Positions 8,396 to 17,798 of a stretch of DNA of 36,134 nt are shown here, piece after piece (position 1 is the stretch's first letter; the number at the start of each line of letters is the position of its first letter). The translations under genes were made by a program, and so were the position numbers. Below the pieces are notes generated by a model. The model did no database searches, was not told where the DNA came from, and saw nothing but the letters and a program-made list of their open reading frames with translations. The stretch is taken from contig JAZKXZ010000016.1 of NCBI GenBank assembly GCA_045611845.1, forward strand, positions 1-36,134. The letters run 5' to 3'. This DNA comes from Enterocola sp045611845 (GTDB taxonomy: Bacteria > Bacteroidota > Bacteroidia > Bacteroidales > Paludibacteraceae).

Positions 8396-10825
8396 TTATT
8401 TGTTAGTTTGCGCTTGTTCTTCCTCTGCATCATCAAAGTACTGATCTTTACCACCTACATATAAGCCATAGCCATAGTAGCCTTTGCCATAGTTGCCACC
8501 ATAGTAGCCATAGCTATTGTGATAGTATGCAGAGTATTCTATTTTCTTCAAGTTTACATTGTTGAACACAAGGTTGATATTGTGTGCATTGTGTGCTTGA
8601 AGTTGTTTTATGGTGTTTTTAAAGAATGTTTTATTTGTTTTTTCGCATGATACCACATACACTGTTTGGTCAACATATTTGAATAGCGAATAAATATCAC
8701 CTACAAGTCCTACAGGAGAAGAGTCTATAATAATATAGTCATACTCTGCCTTAAGGGTTTCTAGCATATTTTTAAGTCCATCAGATGCCATAAGTTCTGC
8801 TGGGTTTGGAGGTATAATACCCACAGGAAGTACATCAAACTTGTAGTTTGGTGATTTAATAATAGCATCTTCTAGCGACAAGTGACCTGCAAGATAGTTT
8901 ACAAGACCTTTATTACCTCTTAGTTCTAGATATGCAAGAATAGAAGGTTTACGAAGGTCGAAGTCTATAAGCAAGGTTTTACGCTCTGTCATAGCATAGA
9001 TGCCTGCAAGATTCACTGCCACATACGATTTACCATCGCCAGACTGTGTTGATGTAATCAAAATGGTTTGTTTTGCATCGTATGGGAGCATTAAGCCAAG
9101 GCGTGTGCGAATAATACGGAATGCTTCTGCTATTGAAGAACGTGGCATTTTGTCTACAATTACTGGCACTTTCTTGTAGGTTTTGCGAAGCATAGCAATA
9201 ATTGGATATGCACCACCAGAAAGTTTGGTAATTTCTTCTTCTGTTCTAATGCTAGGATAAAGCAATTCTTTAAGCACTATGAAAGCTAGTGGAATAGCAA
9301 ATGCTATCATTAGGAATGTAGAGTATGTTTTCTTCTTGGTTCCAGCATTGGTCATAGAAGAAATACGAGCTTTATCTAGGATAATGTTGTCTGGTGAGTT
9401 TGATGCTTTTTGAATTTGTGCATCAAGACGTTTTTGAATAAGGAATGAATAATAGTCGTCATTCATCTTAAACTCACGTTGGATATTTAGGAATTGTTGT
9501 TCCTTATATGGAAGAGCACGCATTTCTTCGTTTAAAGCATTTGTGCGTTCTTCTAAGTCTTTCTTTTGAATATCTAGCCCTACTCTATTGTTTGCAAGAG
9601 CCTCGTTCATTTGTTGTTTGATAGCCTCAAGTTCACGTGTATATTTAGAGTAAAGTGGACTCTTTTCACCTACTTCTTCACGTTTTAGTTGTAGTTCTGT
9701 GAAGCCTGTTACAAGTGATGTAAGCGATGCGTCTGTTACACCTAAGTTTGCTGGCGCAATAATACTTTCGTTTTCTACATTGCTTTGTAGATATTGTGTA
9801 AGGTAGTTTAAGTAAGATTCTTTTAGTCTAAGCTCTGTGCGGATAGCATCTAGTTTTGCATATTCGCTCATAAGTGATGTACCACCACTAGAAGCCACAA
9901 TAAAGTTGTTTGCTTTGTAGTCTTTAAGTTTGTTTTCAGATACTTTAAGTGAGTCTGAAAGACCTTCTAGTTGTTCATCAATGAAGTTTACAGTTTTGAT
10001 TGCAGCGTCGTTTTTACGTGCTAAGTTGTCGGCAAGGAACTCTTCGCAAAGTGCGTCTAGGAAGTCGCAGTCGCGTTGTGGCACGTCGCCCATAATAGAG
10101 GCTTCTACCACAGAAGCACCTTTCATAAGGAATTCAAATGCCAAACGAGAAGAATACATAGAAACAAGATTGTCTATAGAGTTTAGTCTAAAGTAAATAC
10201 TTATGCCCTCTCTAAAGTAATCTGTTTTATCTAGGGTTAAGAAAAATTCAGAGTTTTCAAATGACACTCCGTATGTACCTTTATAGTAATATTCTGGAAG
10301 TGTTTTGGTTTCTTCTGCAGTGATTGTATATTCATTGTTGCCTATATCTGTAAATTTAAACTCACGTGAGTATGCCAATGGCGAGATATAGGTGGTAGAA
10401 ATCTTTATAGGAGATTGTTTATAAAGATTTGTTTTGCGGAAACGACCTTGTGTGTAATAGTCCACATGTAGGTCTGGAAGTTTTTCAATGGTGCGTTTCA
10501 CTAGGTCGTATGAACCGAACATAATCACCTGGTTGTTTACGTTACGATAAGCCTTTTCTGCACCGAAACCTTGTAGCAGTGTGGCTTGTGCACCTAAATA
10601 ACCTTTACTATCCTCGATAATTACTAGTGCAGAAGATTTGTAGCTTGGACGCCAGCTTCTATTCTTAAGGTATGCAATAGACATACAAAGAATAAGCGAG
10701 ATGGCAAATAGATACCATGCTTTTAAGATGCGAATAATCCACATTTTATAGTCGAATGTGGAAGTTTCTGCTCCGTCGTTGTAAGAATCGTTGTTTGGAT
10801 ATGTGTAATTTTTATTTTCGTTCAT
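8396..10825 (-). CDS. wzc: Wzc-type bacterial tyrosine autokinase and polysaccharide co-polymerase
   Basis: Inner-membrane chain-length regulator fused to a cytoplasmic BY-kinase. The first membrane helix lies near residues 34-53, followed by a Wzz-like periplasmic region, long coiled coils (about 285-460) and a GNVR-like segment, and the second helix near 502-518. The kinase has Walker A SGDGKS at 595-600, Walker A' LLIDFDLRKPS at 618-628 and Walker B YIIIDSSP at 697-704. The C-terminal tail holds 12 tyrosines between 764 and 796, spaced by Gly, which is the autophosphorylation cluster. It works with the two Wza-like lipoproteins just upstream (5 nt gap). Kinases of this group normally serve Wzx/Wzy polymerisation, yet this operon carries a Wzm/Wzt exporter, which is unusual. 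Confidence 0.95.
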   Translation of the reverse strand: MNENKNYTYPNNDSYNDGAETSTFDYKMWIIRILKAWYLFAISLILCMSIAYLKNRSWRPSYKSSALVIIEDSKGYLGAQATLLQGFGAEKAYRNVNNQVIMFGSYDLVKRTIEKLPDLHVDYYTQGRFRKTNLYKQSPIKISTTYISPLAYSREFKFTDIGNNEYTITAEETKTLPEYYYKGTYGVSFENSEFFLTLDKTDYFREGISIYFRLNSIDNLVSMYSSRLAFEFLMKGASVVEASIMGDVPQRDCDFLDALCEEFLADNLARKNDAAIKTVNFIDEQLEGLSDSLKVSENKLKDYKANNFIVASSGGTSLMSEYAKLDAIRTELRLKESYLNYLTQYLQSNVENESIIAPANLGVTDASLTSLVTGFTELQLKREEVGEKSPLYSKYTRELEAIKQQMNEALANNRVGLDIQKKDLEERTNALNEEMRALPYKEQQFLNIQREFKMNDDYYSFLIQKRLDAQIQKASNSPDNIILDKARISSMTNAGTKKKTYSTFLMIAFAIPLAFIVLKELLYPSIRTEEEITKLSGGAYPIIAMLRKTYKKVPVIVDKMPRSSIAEAFRIIRTRLGLMLPYDAKQTILITSTQSGDGKSYVAVNLAGIYAMTERKTLLIDFDLRKPSILAYLELRGNKGLVNYLAGHLSLEDAIIKSPNYKFDVLPVGIIPPNPAELMASDGLKNMLETLKAEYDYIIIDSSPVGLVGDIYSLFKYVDQTVYVVSCEKTNKTFFKNTIKQLQAHNAHNINLVFNNVNLKKIEYSAYYHNSYGYYGGNYGKGYYGYGLYVGGKDQYFDDAEEEQAQTNK

Positions 10826-10830
10826 AACTA

Positions 10831-11619
10831 TTAATAAAGACCCATGGTCACTCCTAAATTAAACACTGATACTAAAAATCCTATACTTGTGGTAATAGTT
10901 CCTAATGCTGAACTATAATTTTCTATTTTCCAGAAATCGCCTTTTATAGAGCTGATATAGATAACATCGTTTGGATAGATGTAATAATATTCTGAATCTA
11001 TAATAGACACTGTTCTAAGGTCGAATTCTTTTACCTGTGGGCGTCCGCCTTCTGGATTTGGACGTACCACACGCACTCTTTTCTTATCTGCATTTGTTGC
11101 AGGTCCGCCTGCTAATGCAAGTGCTTGGAAGATGTTTAGTTTTTCTTTATAGATATTGAAAGAGCCTTTGCCTCCCTCGCCTACCATATAGAACATATCG
11201 TTGGCAAGTGCCACTTTCACCATTGCATCTGGCACAAAATCTTTAAGTTTGTCTTCTATCACCTTAGAAGCCTCTCTAAGAGTAAGACCTGCTACAGGAA
11301 TAGAATTTACAAATGGAATATCTATAGTGCCATCGTCGTAAACACGGTATGTATATGATGTGGTACCTGTGGTACTTTCTGCAAAGTTGAATATTGCAGC
11401 AGCTTCCTCGTTTAGAGTTAGCAGACGTATTACAAGTTGGTCGTTTGGAATAATCTTGTAATATTCATATTCTGCCTTCTCGTATTGAGGCAGTTTTTTA
11501 TCGTCTTGGAAATATGTATTATCCTTGTTTGTAATACATGAAGTAGATGTAACCGCTGTAAATGAAAGTACCAACACAGTCACAAGAAATTTAATAATAT
11601 TTACTAGTCTTATTCTCAT
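10831..11619 (-). CDS. Wza-like outer-membrane polysaccharide export lipoprotein (second copy)
   Basis: Small OPX-family exporter subunit (Poly_export PF02563 plus SLBB-like segment). The N-terminus is a hydrophobic signal ending in VTSTSC, a plausible though unorthodox lipobox with Cys near residue 28. The Poly_export block YYKIIPNDQLVIRL begins near residue 53, the stretch TYRVYDDGTIDIPF and VAGLTLREA are family-typical, and a hydrophobic C-terminal segment (about 238-260) could be the membrane-crossing helix. At 262 aa it is shorter than E. coli Wza (about 380 aa), as is common in Bacteroidota. Its ATG overlaps the stop of its upstream paralogue (ATGA). The two share layout and many motifs, indicating an old tandem duplication. 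Confidence 0.9.
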   Translation of the reverse strand: MRIRLVNIIKFLVTVLVLSFTAVTSTSCITNKDNTYFQDDKKLPQYEKAEYEYYKIIPNDQLVIRLLTLNEEAAAIFNFAESTTGTTSYTYRVYDDGTIDIPFVNSIPVAGLTLREASKVIEDKLKDFVPDAMVKVALANDMFYMVGEGGKGSFNIYKEKLNIFQALALAGGPATNADKKRVRVVRPNPEGGRPQVKEFDLRTVSIIDSEYYYIYPNDVIYISSIKGDFWKIENYSSALGTITTSIGFLVSVFNLGVTMGLY

Positions 11620-12419
11620 TGCGCTGGTGCTTTTTCATTTGGGATACACATTCTCACTATTTGATATACTAGCAAGCCAAAGCTTATGGTGGAGCTGGTG
11701 ATACCTATGGCTGTTAAGAACGAATCTACTCTAAAGAACTGACCATCGAATGCTTTCACATAGATAAGGTCGTTTGGTTGGATATAGTAGTATTCTGATT
11801 CTAGTATTTCTTTACTTCTAACGTCGAATTCTTTTATTTCTGTGTCGCCTGTAGGCATTTGTCTTATCACCTTAACACGTTTTCTATCTGAATACTTACC
11901 AAGGTCGCCCCCTACTGCTAGCGCTTCAAAGATAGTCATCTTTTCTTTTGTTAGTTGGTGACGGCTTGCACTCTTTTCTGTGATAAGGTTGAAGTAGTTG
12001 TTCACTAAACGCACCTCTACAGAGCAGTCTTTTACATAGTCTTTTAGTGCGTCTTCTACTTTATGTTTGATTTGACGTGTGGTTAAACCAGCCACTTCAA
12101 TTGCTCCGATATATGGAAAATCGATAGTGCCATCATCGTAAACTGTATAGGTATACAATCCTCTATATGATGATGAAAGCGATGTGCTTGTTGAATTGCT
12201 TGATGAGTTGAAGATTTTTTGTGATTCTGGATCTAGAGTAATTACTCTAATATGAAGCTCGTCGCTCTTCTGAATATTGTAGTCAGCTGGCGTGTGATAT
12301 TCAGGATAGTTTGGCACATATTTATCTGGCTCTTGCAGATAATGTGTTTTGCGTGGAGTAACGCATGACGCCACCAATAGAACCAACAATAATAGTATAT
12401 TTAATTTTAAGATTTTCAC
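11616..12419 (-). CDS. Wza-like outer-membrane polysaccharide export lipoprotein (first copy)
   Basis: First gene of the polysaccharide operon. A clear lipoprotein signal, LLLVLLVASC, puts the acylated Cys near residue 19. The Poly_export domain starts at DYNIQKSDELHIRV and contains TYTVYDDGTIDFPYIGAIEV, closely parallel to the next gene. SLBB-like sequence and a hydrophobic tail near residues 235-260 follow. The start codon is GTG: an in-frame TAA lies three codons upstream (CGT and ATC come between) and there is no ATG alternative. It is preceded by a Bacteroidota-type promoter at 12456-12487. With the Wzc-like kinase downstream it should form the envelope-spanning export channel. Confidence 0.9.
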   Translation of the reverse strand: MKILKLNILLLLVLLVASCVTPRKTHYLQEPDKYVPNYPEYHTPADYNIQKSDELHIRVITLDPESQKIFNSSSNSTSTSLSSSYRGLYTYTVYDDGTIDFPYIGAIEVAGLTTRQIKHKVEDALKDYVKDCSVEVRLVNNYFNLITEKSASRHQLTKEKMTIFEALAVGGDLGKYSDRKRVKVIRQMPTGDTEIKEFDVRSKEILESEYYYIQPNDLIYVKAFDGQFFRVDSFLTAIGITSSTISFGLLVYQIVRMCIPNEKAPAQ

Positions 12420-12455
12420 GATACGTTAGTGCGTAATTTTCCTATATTAATTGTG

Positions 12456-12487
12456 CAAATATAATTAATACATTACACATAAACAAA
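12456..12487 (-). promoter_or_regulatory. Promoter of the polysaccharide operon
   Basis: On the minus strand a -7 box TATATTTG (12463-12456) is preceded, after 20 nt, by TTTG (12487-12484). This fits the Bacteroidota sigma-ABfr consensus TTTG-N19/21-TAnnTTTG. Transcription would begin near 12449, giving a leader of about 30 nt before the GTG start at 12419. Read from sequence only. Confidence 0.65.
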
Positions 12488-12537
12488 CTATTTTCTCGCA
12501 TAAAATTAAAACTTATTAACAATACGCCACTTTTAAC

Positions 12538-12589
12538 ATTTCAATTCGCGATTTCAACCCATTTCAAAGGTTTGAAAATCCCGTTTCAA
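12538..12589 (-). promoter_or_regulatory. Repeated TTGAAAT motifs and palindrome upstream of the capsule promoter
   Basis: Four copies of (A/G)TTTCAA on the plus strand begin at 12538, 12551, 12561 and 12583. The third joins TTTGAAA to form the palindrome TTTCAAA-GG-TTTGAAA at 12562-12577. The cluster lies about 50-100 bp upstream of the -33 element, a position suited to an activator or an expression switch. The binding protein is unknown. Confidence 0.35.
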
Positions 12590-12627
12590 TGCGATTTTTG
12601 TAGAATTTATGAGTAGATTATTAAAAC

Positions 12628-12663
12628 AAAAAAGGACTGGAAATATTTTCCAATCCTTTTTTT
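12628..12663 (-). terminator. Rho-independent terminator after malQ
   Basis: Arms AAAGGACTGGAAA (12631-12643) and TTTCCAATCCTTT (12647-12659) pair over 13 positions with one G-U, closing a 3-nt loop. The minus-strand transcript runs into a U tract (plus-strand A's at 12628-12633). A plus-strand U tract (12657-12663) is present as well, so it may act both ways. It lies about 20 nt after the malQ stop. Confidence 0.85.
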
Positions 12664-12679
12664 GTATAGAAGCAACTTA

Positions 12680-15364
12680 TTATCTACCTGCTTGGGTAAT
12701 ATAGTTACGAAGCTCGTTGTTGTATGCGTCGTTTTGAAGAAGGTCTTCTAGGTAAACGTGCATTCTGTAACGCCAGCTGTTTTTGGTATTTGAAGGAACG
12801 TTGATACGTTCGTCGTTAGGGTTTTCGCGACGTAGTTCAGGGTTGATGCTGAATAGGTCTTGAATTTGGAAAATAGCCCACATAGCTGGTGAATACATAT
12901 GTTGAACTAGGATGTCACGACATACCCACCATTCTGCAAAGTATGGAGCTTGACCCCAGTGACCAAGTTGTTGGTTGTAGAAACGTTGGGTTACGTCTGG
13001 TTTTTCTTCCCACCAACCACGGATAGTACTCATATCGTGAGTAGAAGGTGTTACAACAGATAGATATTTAGCATCTGCTGGGTGGAAGAATTCAATAGTG
13101 TCAATCTTAGGAGCACGTTGGATTTCAAGGCTTAAGATACCTAGTTCGTTCATAACAGATGTTACACAGTCTGCCATCATACCAAGGTCTTCGCCACAAA
13201 CCATCATGTTTGTGCTACGTTTAAGCGCTGGAAGTTTGCGTAGAGCTGAATATTTCCAGTGACCATCTTGGCGACGATAGAAGTAGTCTACGTATAGTTC
13301 TTCAATCTTACGTTGGATATTGCTATCTAGATAACGGAAGGTTGTTTGTGCTTGCATTCCGTAACGTGGATAGAATTGTGTGCCGTTTGAACCTTTAACT
13401 TCAAAGAATAGTACGTTAGAAACAAGGTCAAATAGTCCCCATTTGATTTTTTCTGAGAACATACCTCTTTCGAATAGTTTTTGGATCTTGTTTTGTGTGT
13501 CGCACATAGGTTTTAGGCGTAGAATCCAACCGTCGAAAATGTCGATGCAGTTTAGTTTTACCCATGGTGCGTCTTCGCCGAAGATTTCCCAAAGAACTGA
13601 GTCTGTAATGAATGGCATACAGAAACGGTTATAGTCGAAGTAAACGCCTTTTTCTGCGAATTCATTGATGTGAACTGGGATAGAAGGATTTAGGTAACCC
13701 ATAATACCTTCTTCTTGTTCTGTAGGGATTTGCCAAATACGGAAGAATCCTAAAATGTGGTCAACACGGAATGTATCGAAATAGTTACTCATTTGTGAGA
13801 AACGATTTTTCCACCATTCGAAGCCTGTTTCTTCCATTTTTTCCCAGTTGTAGGTAGGAAGTTCCCAGTTTTGACCTTTGATAGCGAACATGTCTGGTGG
13901 AGCACCTGCAGCCATGTTCATATTGTAAAGTTCTGGAGATTCCCAAGTGTCAACACTGTTGCGGTTTACACCAATTGGAATATCACCTTTAATAATAATA
14001 CCTTTTGAGTGTGCGTAATCTACAGCTTCTTTTAGTTGTAGGTGTAGGTGATATTGGATAAAGTAGTTTACTGCCACTGCATCGAAGTTGTTATTTACAT
14101 ATTCTTCGATTTTGCCTTGGTTATAAACTGCATAATCACCCCATTTGTTGTAGTCTGAAGTACCAAATTGGTCGCGTAGTGCGCAGAATGCTGCATAAGA
14201 TACTAACCAATATTTGTTTTCTTCAAAGTATTTAATGTAGTCTGGGTTGTTTAGGAAGTTTTCTTTTTCTTGGTAATAAAGTGCTGTTGCGTAAGCGTAT
14301 TTATAACCAATAATATCCATAAATTCTACAAGTGGAGAAGCGTTTAGCGCAGCTTGTTTTTCTGCGTATTGCTTCATTAACTCATTGTCGTCAGACAGTT
14401 TACCCATTTTTGGTAAACATAGGAACAATGGGTTTAGACCAAATGCTGAGATTGCTGCGTATGGAAGCACGTCAGCGATGGTGTGTGTACCATTTGTATC
14501 GTTTAGTGGAAGGAATTGGATAAGTTTTAAACCTACTTTTGCAGCCCAATCCACTAGCATTGGAATATCGGCAAAGTCACCTACACCAAAGCTATTTCTA
14601 GTGCGGATAGAGAACACTGGAATACCAACACCTGCACCGTGGAATTGCTCGTTGTAGAAGTTTGCAAAGCCGTCTGAAACAACGGTTAATGATTTTGCAA
14701 CTTTATTGATTGGAGCGTAACGGTCTGGACCATTTTCGAAATAACGGAAGGTTTTGTCTTCTAGGTCGTAGATAGCATATTTGTAGCTAACGCCAGATGC
14801 TTCTTCTTTAGAAAGGTCTAGTTTTACTGACCACCATGGACCGTCTTGGTTGTTAAGAAGTACTGCTTTAGAAGTATCCCATTTGCCTAATGCTTTTACG
14901 TTACCAACCACGCAAATTGCTTCACCTTTTTTAATAAGTGGAGCTTTCACGCGAAGAAGGTGTGTATATTTAACTTTGTTAGGAGTTTTTACTGGAATAT
15001 AGTTTTCTTTGAATAACACTTCTTGGAATGGTGCTGTCATAAACACGTTTTCTACTGCACCTGGGTTGTTCCATGTGTCAACAAGGAAGATTTCTTGTTG
15101 TGTTTTTGGGTCAACTTTTATTACTCTATCTGTGCCCCACTCAAAGTTATCTAAACCGTTAGAGTCTTTTAAAAGATAACGATAAGTAAATTCAAATGGC
15201 TCCTCAGCATCTACCTCTATGGTATATGACCAATTTTCTTTCCATTGGAAGTTCATAAACACTGCTTTTGCTGGATTGTCTTCGCCAAGTTGTGGCAGAG
15301 AACCAGAAATAGCCATGTTTTGACCCCAATGTGTGAAGTACTTAATACTAAAATTAATTTTCAT
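12680..15364 (-). CDS. malQ: 4-alpha-glucanotransferase (GH77) with two N-terminal CBM20-like modules
   Basis: Amylomaltase/disproportionating enzyme that transfers alpha-1,4-glucan segments between maltodextrins; cytoplasmic, with no signal peptide. Two starch-binding beta modules occupy roughly residues 1-110 and 130-240 (for example GQNMAISGSLPQLGEDNPAKA and EAICVVGNVKALGKWDTSKA). The GH77 barrel follows: nucleophile D535 in FRVDHILGFFR, acid/base E725 in CGEDLGMM and D777 in STHDMSTIRGWW. At 894 aa it matches the long Bacteroidota form rather than the 690-aa E. coli MalQ. It lies 56 nt after the PBP gene and ends at a good terminator. All catalytic residues are present. Confidence 0.96.
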   Translation of the reverse strand: MKINFSIKYFTHWGQNMAISGSLPQLGEDNPAKAVFMNFQWKENWSYTIEVDAEEPFEFTYRYLLKDSNGLDNFEWGTDRVIKVDPKTQQEIFLVDTWNNPGAVENVFMTAPFQEVLFKENYIPVKTPNKVKYTHLLRVKAPLIKKGEAICVVGNVKALGKWDTSKAVLLNNQDGPWWSVKLDLSKEEASGVSYKYAIYDLEDKTFRYFENGPDRYAPINKVAKSLTVVSDGFANFYNEQFHGAGVGIPVFSIRTRNSFGVGDFADIPMLVDWAAKVGLKLIQFLPLNDTNGTHTIADVLPYAAISAFGLNPLFLCLPKMGKLSDDNELMKQYAEKQAALNASPLVEFMDIIGYKYAYATALYYQEKENFLNNPDYIKYFEENKYWLVSYAAFCALRDQFGTSDYNKWGDYAVYNQGKIEEYVNNNFDAVAVNYFIQYHLHLQLKEAVDYAHSKGIIIKGDIPIGVNRNSVDTWESPELYNMNMAAGAPPDMFAIKGQNWELPTYNWEKMEETGFEWWKNRFSQMSNYFDTFRVDHILGFFRIWQIPTEQEEGIMGYLNPSIPVHINEFAEKGVYFDYNRFCMPFITDSVLWEIFGEDAPWVKLNCIDIFDGWILRLKPMCDTQNKIQKLFERGMFSEKIKWGLFDLVSNVLFFEVKGSNGTQFYPRYGMQAQTTFRYLDSNIQRKIEELYVDYFYRRQDGHWKYSALRKLPALKRSTNMMVCGEDLGMMADCVTSVMNELGILSLEIQRAPKIDTIEFFHPADAKYLSVVTPSTHDMSTIRGWWEEKPDVTQRFYNQQLGHWGQAPYFAEWWVCRDILVQHMYSPAMWAIFQIQDLFSINPELRRENPNDERINVPSNTKNSWRYRMHVYLEDLLQNDAYNNELRNYITQAGR

Positions 15365-15420
15365 AATACTTGATTTAAATATGTTATTTAAAATTTATTA
15401 TATCTCCTCTCGTTTGCACA

Positions 15421-17760
15421 TCAATTAAACAAAAGGTCCTCTACTACCTCATTTGAGATACATTCCTTGTATTCTTTGGCTTTGGCTTCTGGAATGTCGA
15501 AACGAAGGGTATCTGAATAACCTAGAGTTTCGTCGGCATATACTTTTTGCATATATAATGCCCATACAGGTAGCGCCATAGAAGCACCTTGACCTTCACG
15601 TAGGTTGTCGAAGTGGATAGATCTGTCTTCGCCCCCTACCCATGTGCCTGAAACAAGCTCTGGAGTAACACCAATAAACCAACCGTCTGAGTTGTTTTGG
15701 GTGGTACCGGTTTTACCGCCAATGTCGCCTTTAAACTGATAACGATAACGAAGACGTACGCCTGTGCCCTCGTTTATCACAGCTTTTAGCATTTCAAGCA
15801 TTTTATGTGAGGTTTCTTCACTGATAATCTCTGTATATTGAGGTGTGAAGGTAGAAATTACGTTGCCCTTGTTGTCTTCGATACGTGTTACAAACATTGG
15901 GTCTACCTTGATACCTTTGTTTACGAAAGTGGTGTATGCGTCTACCATTTCGCTCACGCTCACTTCCACAGGACCTAAACATAGTGAAACCACAGGGTCT
16001 AGCTTACTCTTAATACCAAATGAATGCATAAGTTTTACAAGTGATTGTGGGCTGAATTCGCGAATTAGGTATGCTGAAATCCAGTTATTTGATTGAGAAA
16101 GTGCCCAACGAAGAGTAACCATCTCACCTATTTTGTTTTTAGAGTCGTTGCGTGGAGCCCATTCTGTGCCATCGCCAAGTACGAAAGTAGGTTGCACATT
16201 TGGCACGCGTGTGCAAGGCGACATACCCTCTTCCATTGCCAATGTATATAGATATGGTTTAATAGTAGAACCTACTTGACGCTTACCTGTTGACACCATA
16301 TCATATTGGAAAGCAGAGAAATTTGGACCACCTACGTATGCTTTCACGTGACCGTTGTATGGGTTCATTGACATAAATCCGCAACGTAGGAAGTATTTAT
16401 CCCAACGAATTGAGTCTATTGGCGAAAGTAGCGTATCAACATATTGTTTACCATTGAAAATGGTCATTTCTGTTTTAGTATTAAACGCACTGTCTATTTG
16501 AGCTTTTGTAAATTTAGCTCTATTCATTTTTATATAACGTTCAGACTGACGTTTGCTTCTCTCAAGAATATCTTTAATCTCTGCACGAGTTAAATCTTTT
16601 GAGAACGGAGCGTATGATTTTTTGCGTTTTTCTTTGAAGAATGCTGTTTGTAGATAGCCAGAAACGTGTTCACTCACTGCCTCTTCTGCATATTTTTGCA
16701 TTCTTGAGTCTATAGTGGTATAAATTCTAAGACCATCTGTATAAAGATTGTAGTAATCGCCATTTGGCTTTTTGTTTTTCTTACACCAACCAAAAAGTGG
16801 ATTTGTTTCCCACGCTAGTGAATCTTCGTAGAATTTTTGACCTTGCCATGAAGCATATTTCTTTCTATCTGGCTTTGAAATTACCATTATTTGACGAAGA
16901 TATTCGCGGAAATATGGTGCGATACCTGCTTTATGGTCTGACGAACGATATTCTAGTTTAATAGGAAGTGCTGATAGTGAATCTGCCTCTGCAGCAGTAA
17001 GTTTTTCATTTTTCTCCATTTGTAGAAACACCACATTGCGTCTTTCTTGCGTACGCTCTGGAAAACGACGTGGGTTGAAATATGATGGATTTTGCAGCAT
17101 ACCTACTAGCATAGCCGCTTGTTCTACGTTTAGCTCTGCTGGTGTGGCATTAAAATATATTGTGGCAGCCGACTTAATGCCCACAGCATTGTTTAGGAAG
17201 TCGAACTGATTCAAATACATGGTAATAATTTCCTCTTTTGTGTAGTATCTCTCTAATTGAACGGCAATTACCCACTCTATAGGTTTTTGAAGGGCACGTT
17301 GAAAAATATTTTCCGCAGTTGGAGAATAAAGAAGTTTTGCTAGCTGTTGTGTAATGGTACTACCACCACCCGCTCCTTTTTGTCCTAGAAGACCACGTTT
17401 AACGATAGAACGGAACAATGCACGAAAATCGATACCAGAGTGTTCGTAAAATCTTACGTCTTCTGTAGAAATAAGTGCGTTGATTACATTTGGAGAGATT
17501 TGGTCGTAGCTTACTGCCACACGGTTGTCTTTTCCGTAGAAATAACGGCCAATAATTTCACCGTCTGAGGTATATACCTCTGAAGCAAATTTATTTTTTG
17601 GGTTTTGAAGTTCTTCTATTTCAGGCAAATAACCTATTACACCATTTGCAATAAGTATAAACAATAAAGCAACTAGGGATACACCTAGTGCAAATATCAT
17701 CCATAGATATTTTATCCAACCACCTTTGTTTTGAGCTTTATTTTTTGCCTTTTTAGCCAT
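15421..17760 (-). CDS. mrcA: Class A penicillin-binding protein 1A (glycosyltransferase/transpeptidase)
   Basis: Bifunctional peptidoglycan synthase anchored in the inner membrane. A Lys-rich cytoplasmic start is followed by one membrane helix (about residues 15-40). The GT51 domain contains ALISTEDVRFYEHSGIDFRA, with the catalytic Glu, and GGGSTITQQLAKLL. The transpeptidase has nucleophile S498 and K501 in GSTIKPY, then SQSNNW (SxN) and GGKTGTTQNN (KTG). It has 779 aa, normal for PBP1A. Genes on both sides are unrelated in function and read the same way. A possible -7 box TAAATTTG lies upstream at 17791-17798. The mrcA symbol is by family; the 1A/1B/1C split in Bacteroidota is loose. Confidence 0.95.
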   Translation of the reverse strand: MAKKAKNKAQNKGGWIKYLWMIFALGVSLVALLFILIANGVIGYLPEIEELQNPKNKFASEVYTSDGEIIGRYFYGKDNRVAVSYDQISPNVINALISTEDVRFYEHSGIDFRALFRSIVKRGLLGQKGAGGGSTITQQLAKLLYSPTAENIFQRALQKPIEWVIAVQLERYYTKEEIITMYLNQFDFLNNAVGIKSAATIYFNATPAELNVEQAAMLVGMLQNPSYFNPRRFPERTQERRNVVFLQMEKNEKLTAAEADSLSALPIKLEYRSSDHKAGIAPYFREYLRQIMVISKPDRKKYASWQGQKFYEDSLAWETNPLFGWCKKNKKPNGDYYNLYTDGLRIYTTIDSRMQKYAEEAVSEHVSGYLQTAFFKEKRKKSYAPFSKDLTRAEIKDILERSKRQSERYIKMNRAKFTKAQIDSAFNTKTEMTIFNGKQYVDTLLSPIDSIRWDKYFLRCGFMSMNPYNGHVKAYVGGPNFSAFQYDMVSTGKRQVGSTIKPYLYTLAMEEGMSPCTRVPNVQPTFVLGDGTEWAPRNDSKNKIGEMVTLRWALSQSNNWISAYLIREFSPQSLVKLMHSFGIKSKLDPVVSLCLGPVEVSVSEMVDAYTTFVNKGIKVDPMFVTRIEDNKGNVISTFTPQYTEIISEETSHKMLEMLKAVINEGTGVRLRYRYQFKGDIGGKTGTTQNNSDGWFIGVTPELVSGTWVGGEDRSIHFDNLREGQGASMALPVWALYMQKVYADETLGYSDTLRFDIPEAKAKEYKECISNEVVEDLLFN

Positions 17761-17790
17761 ATAAATCTGTAAACCTTACATAAATGCTTA

Positions 17791-17798
17791 CAAATTTA
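17791..17798 (-). promoter_or_regulatory. Possible -7 box upstream of the PBP gene
   Basis: TAAATTTG on the minus strand matches the Bacteroidota -7 consensus and lies 30 nt before the PBP start. No convincing TTTG is seen 19-21 nt further upstream, so this is a weak call. Confidence 0.35.
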
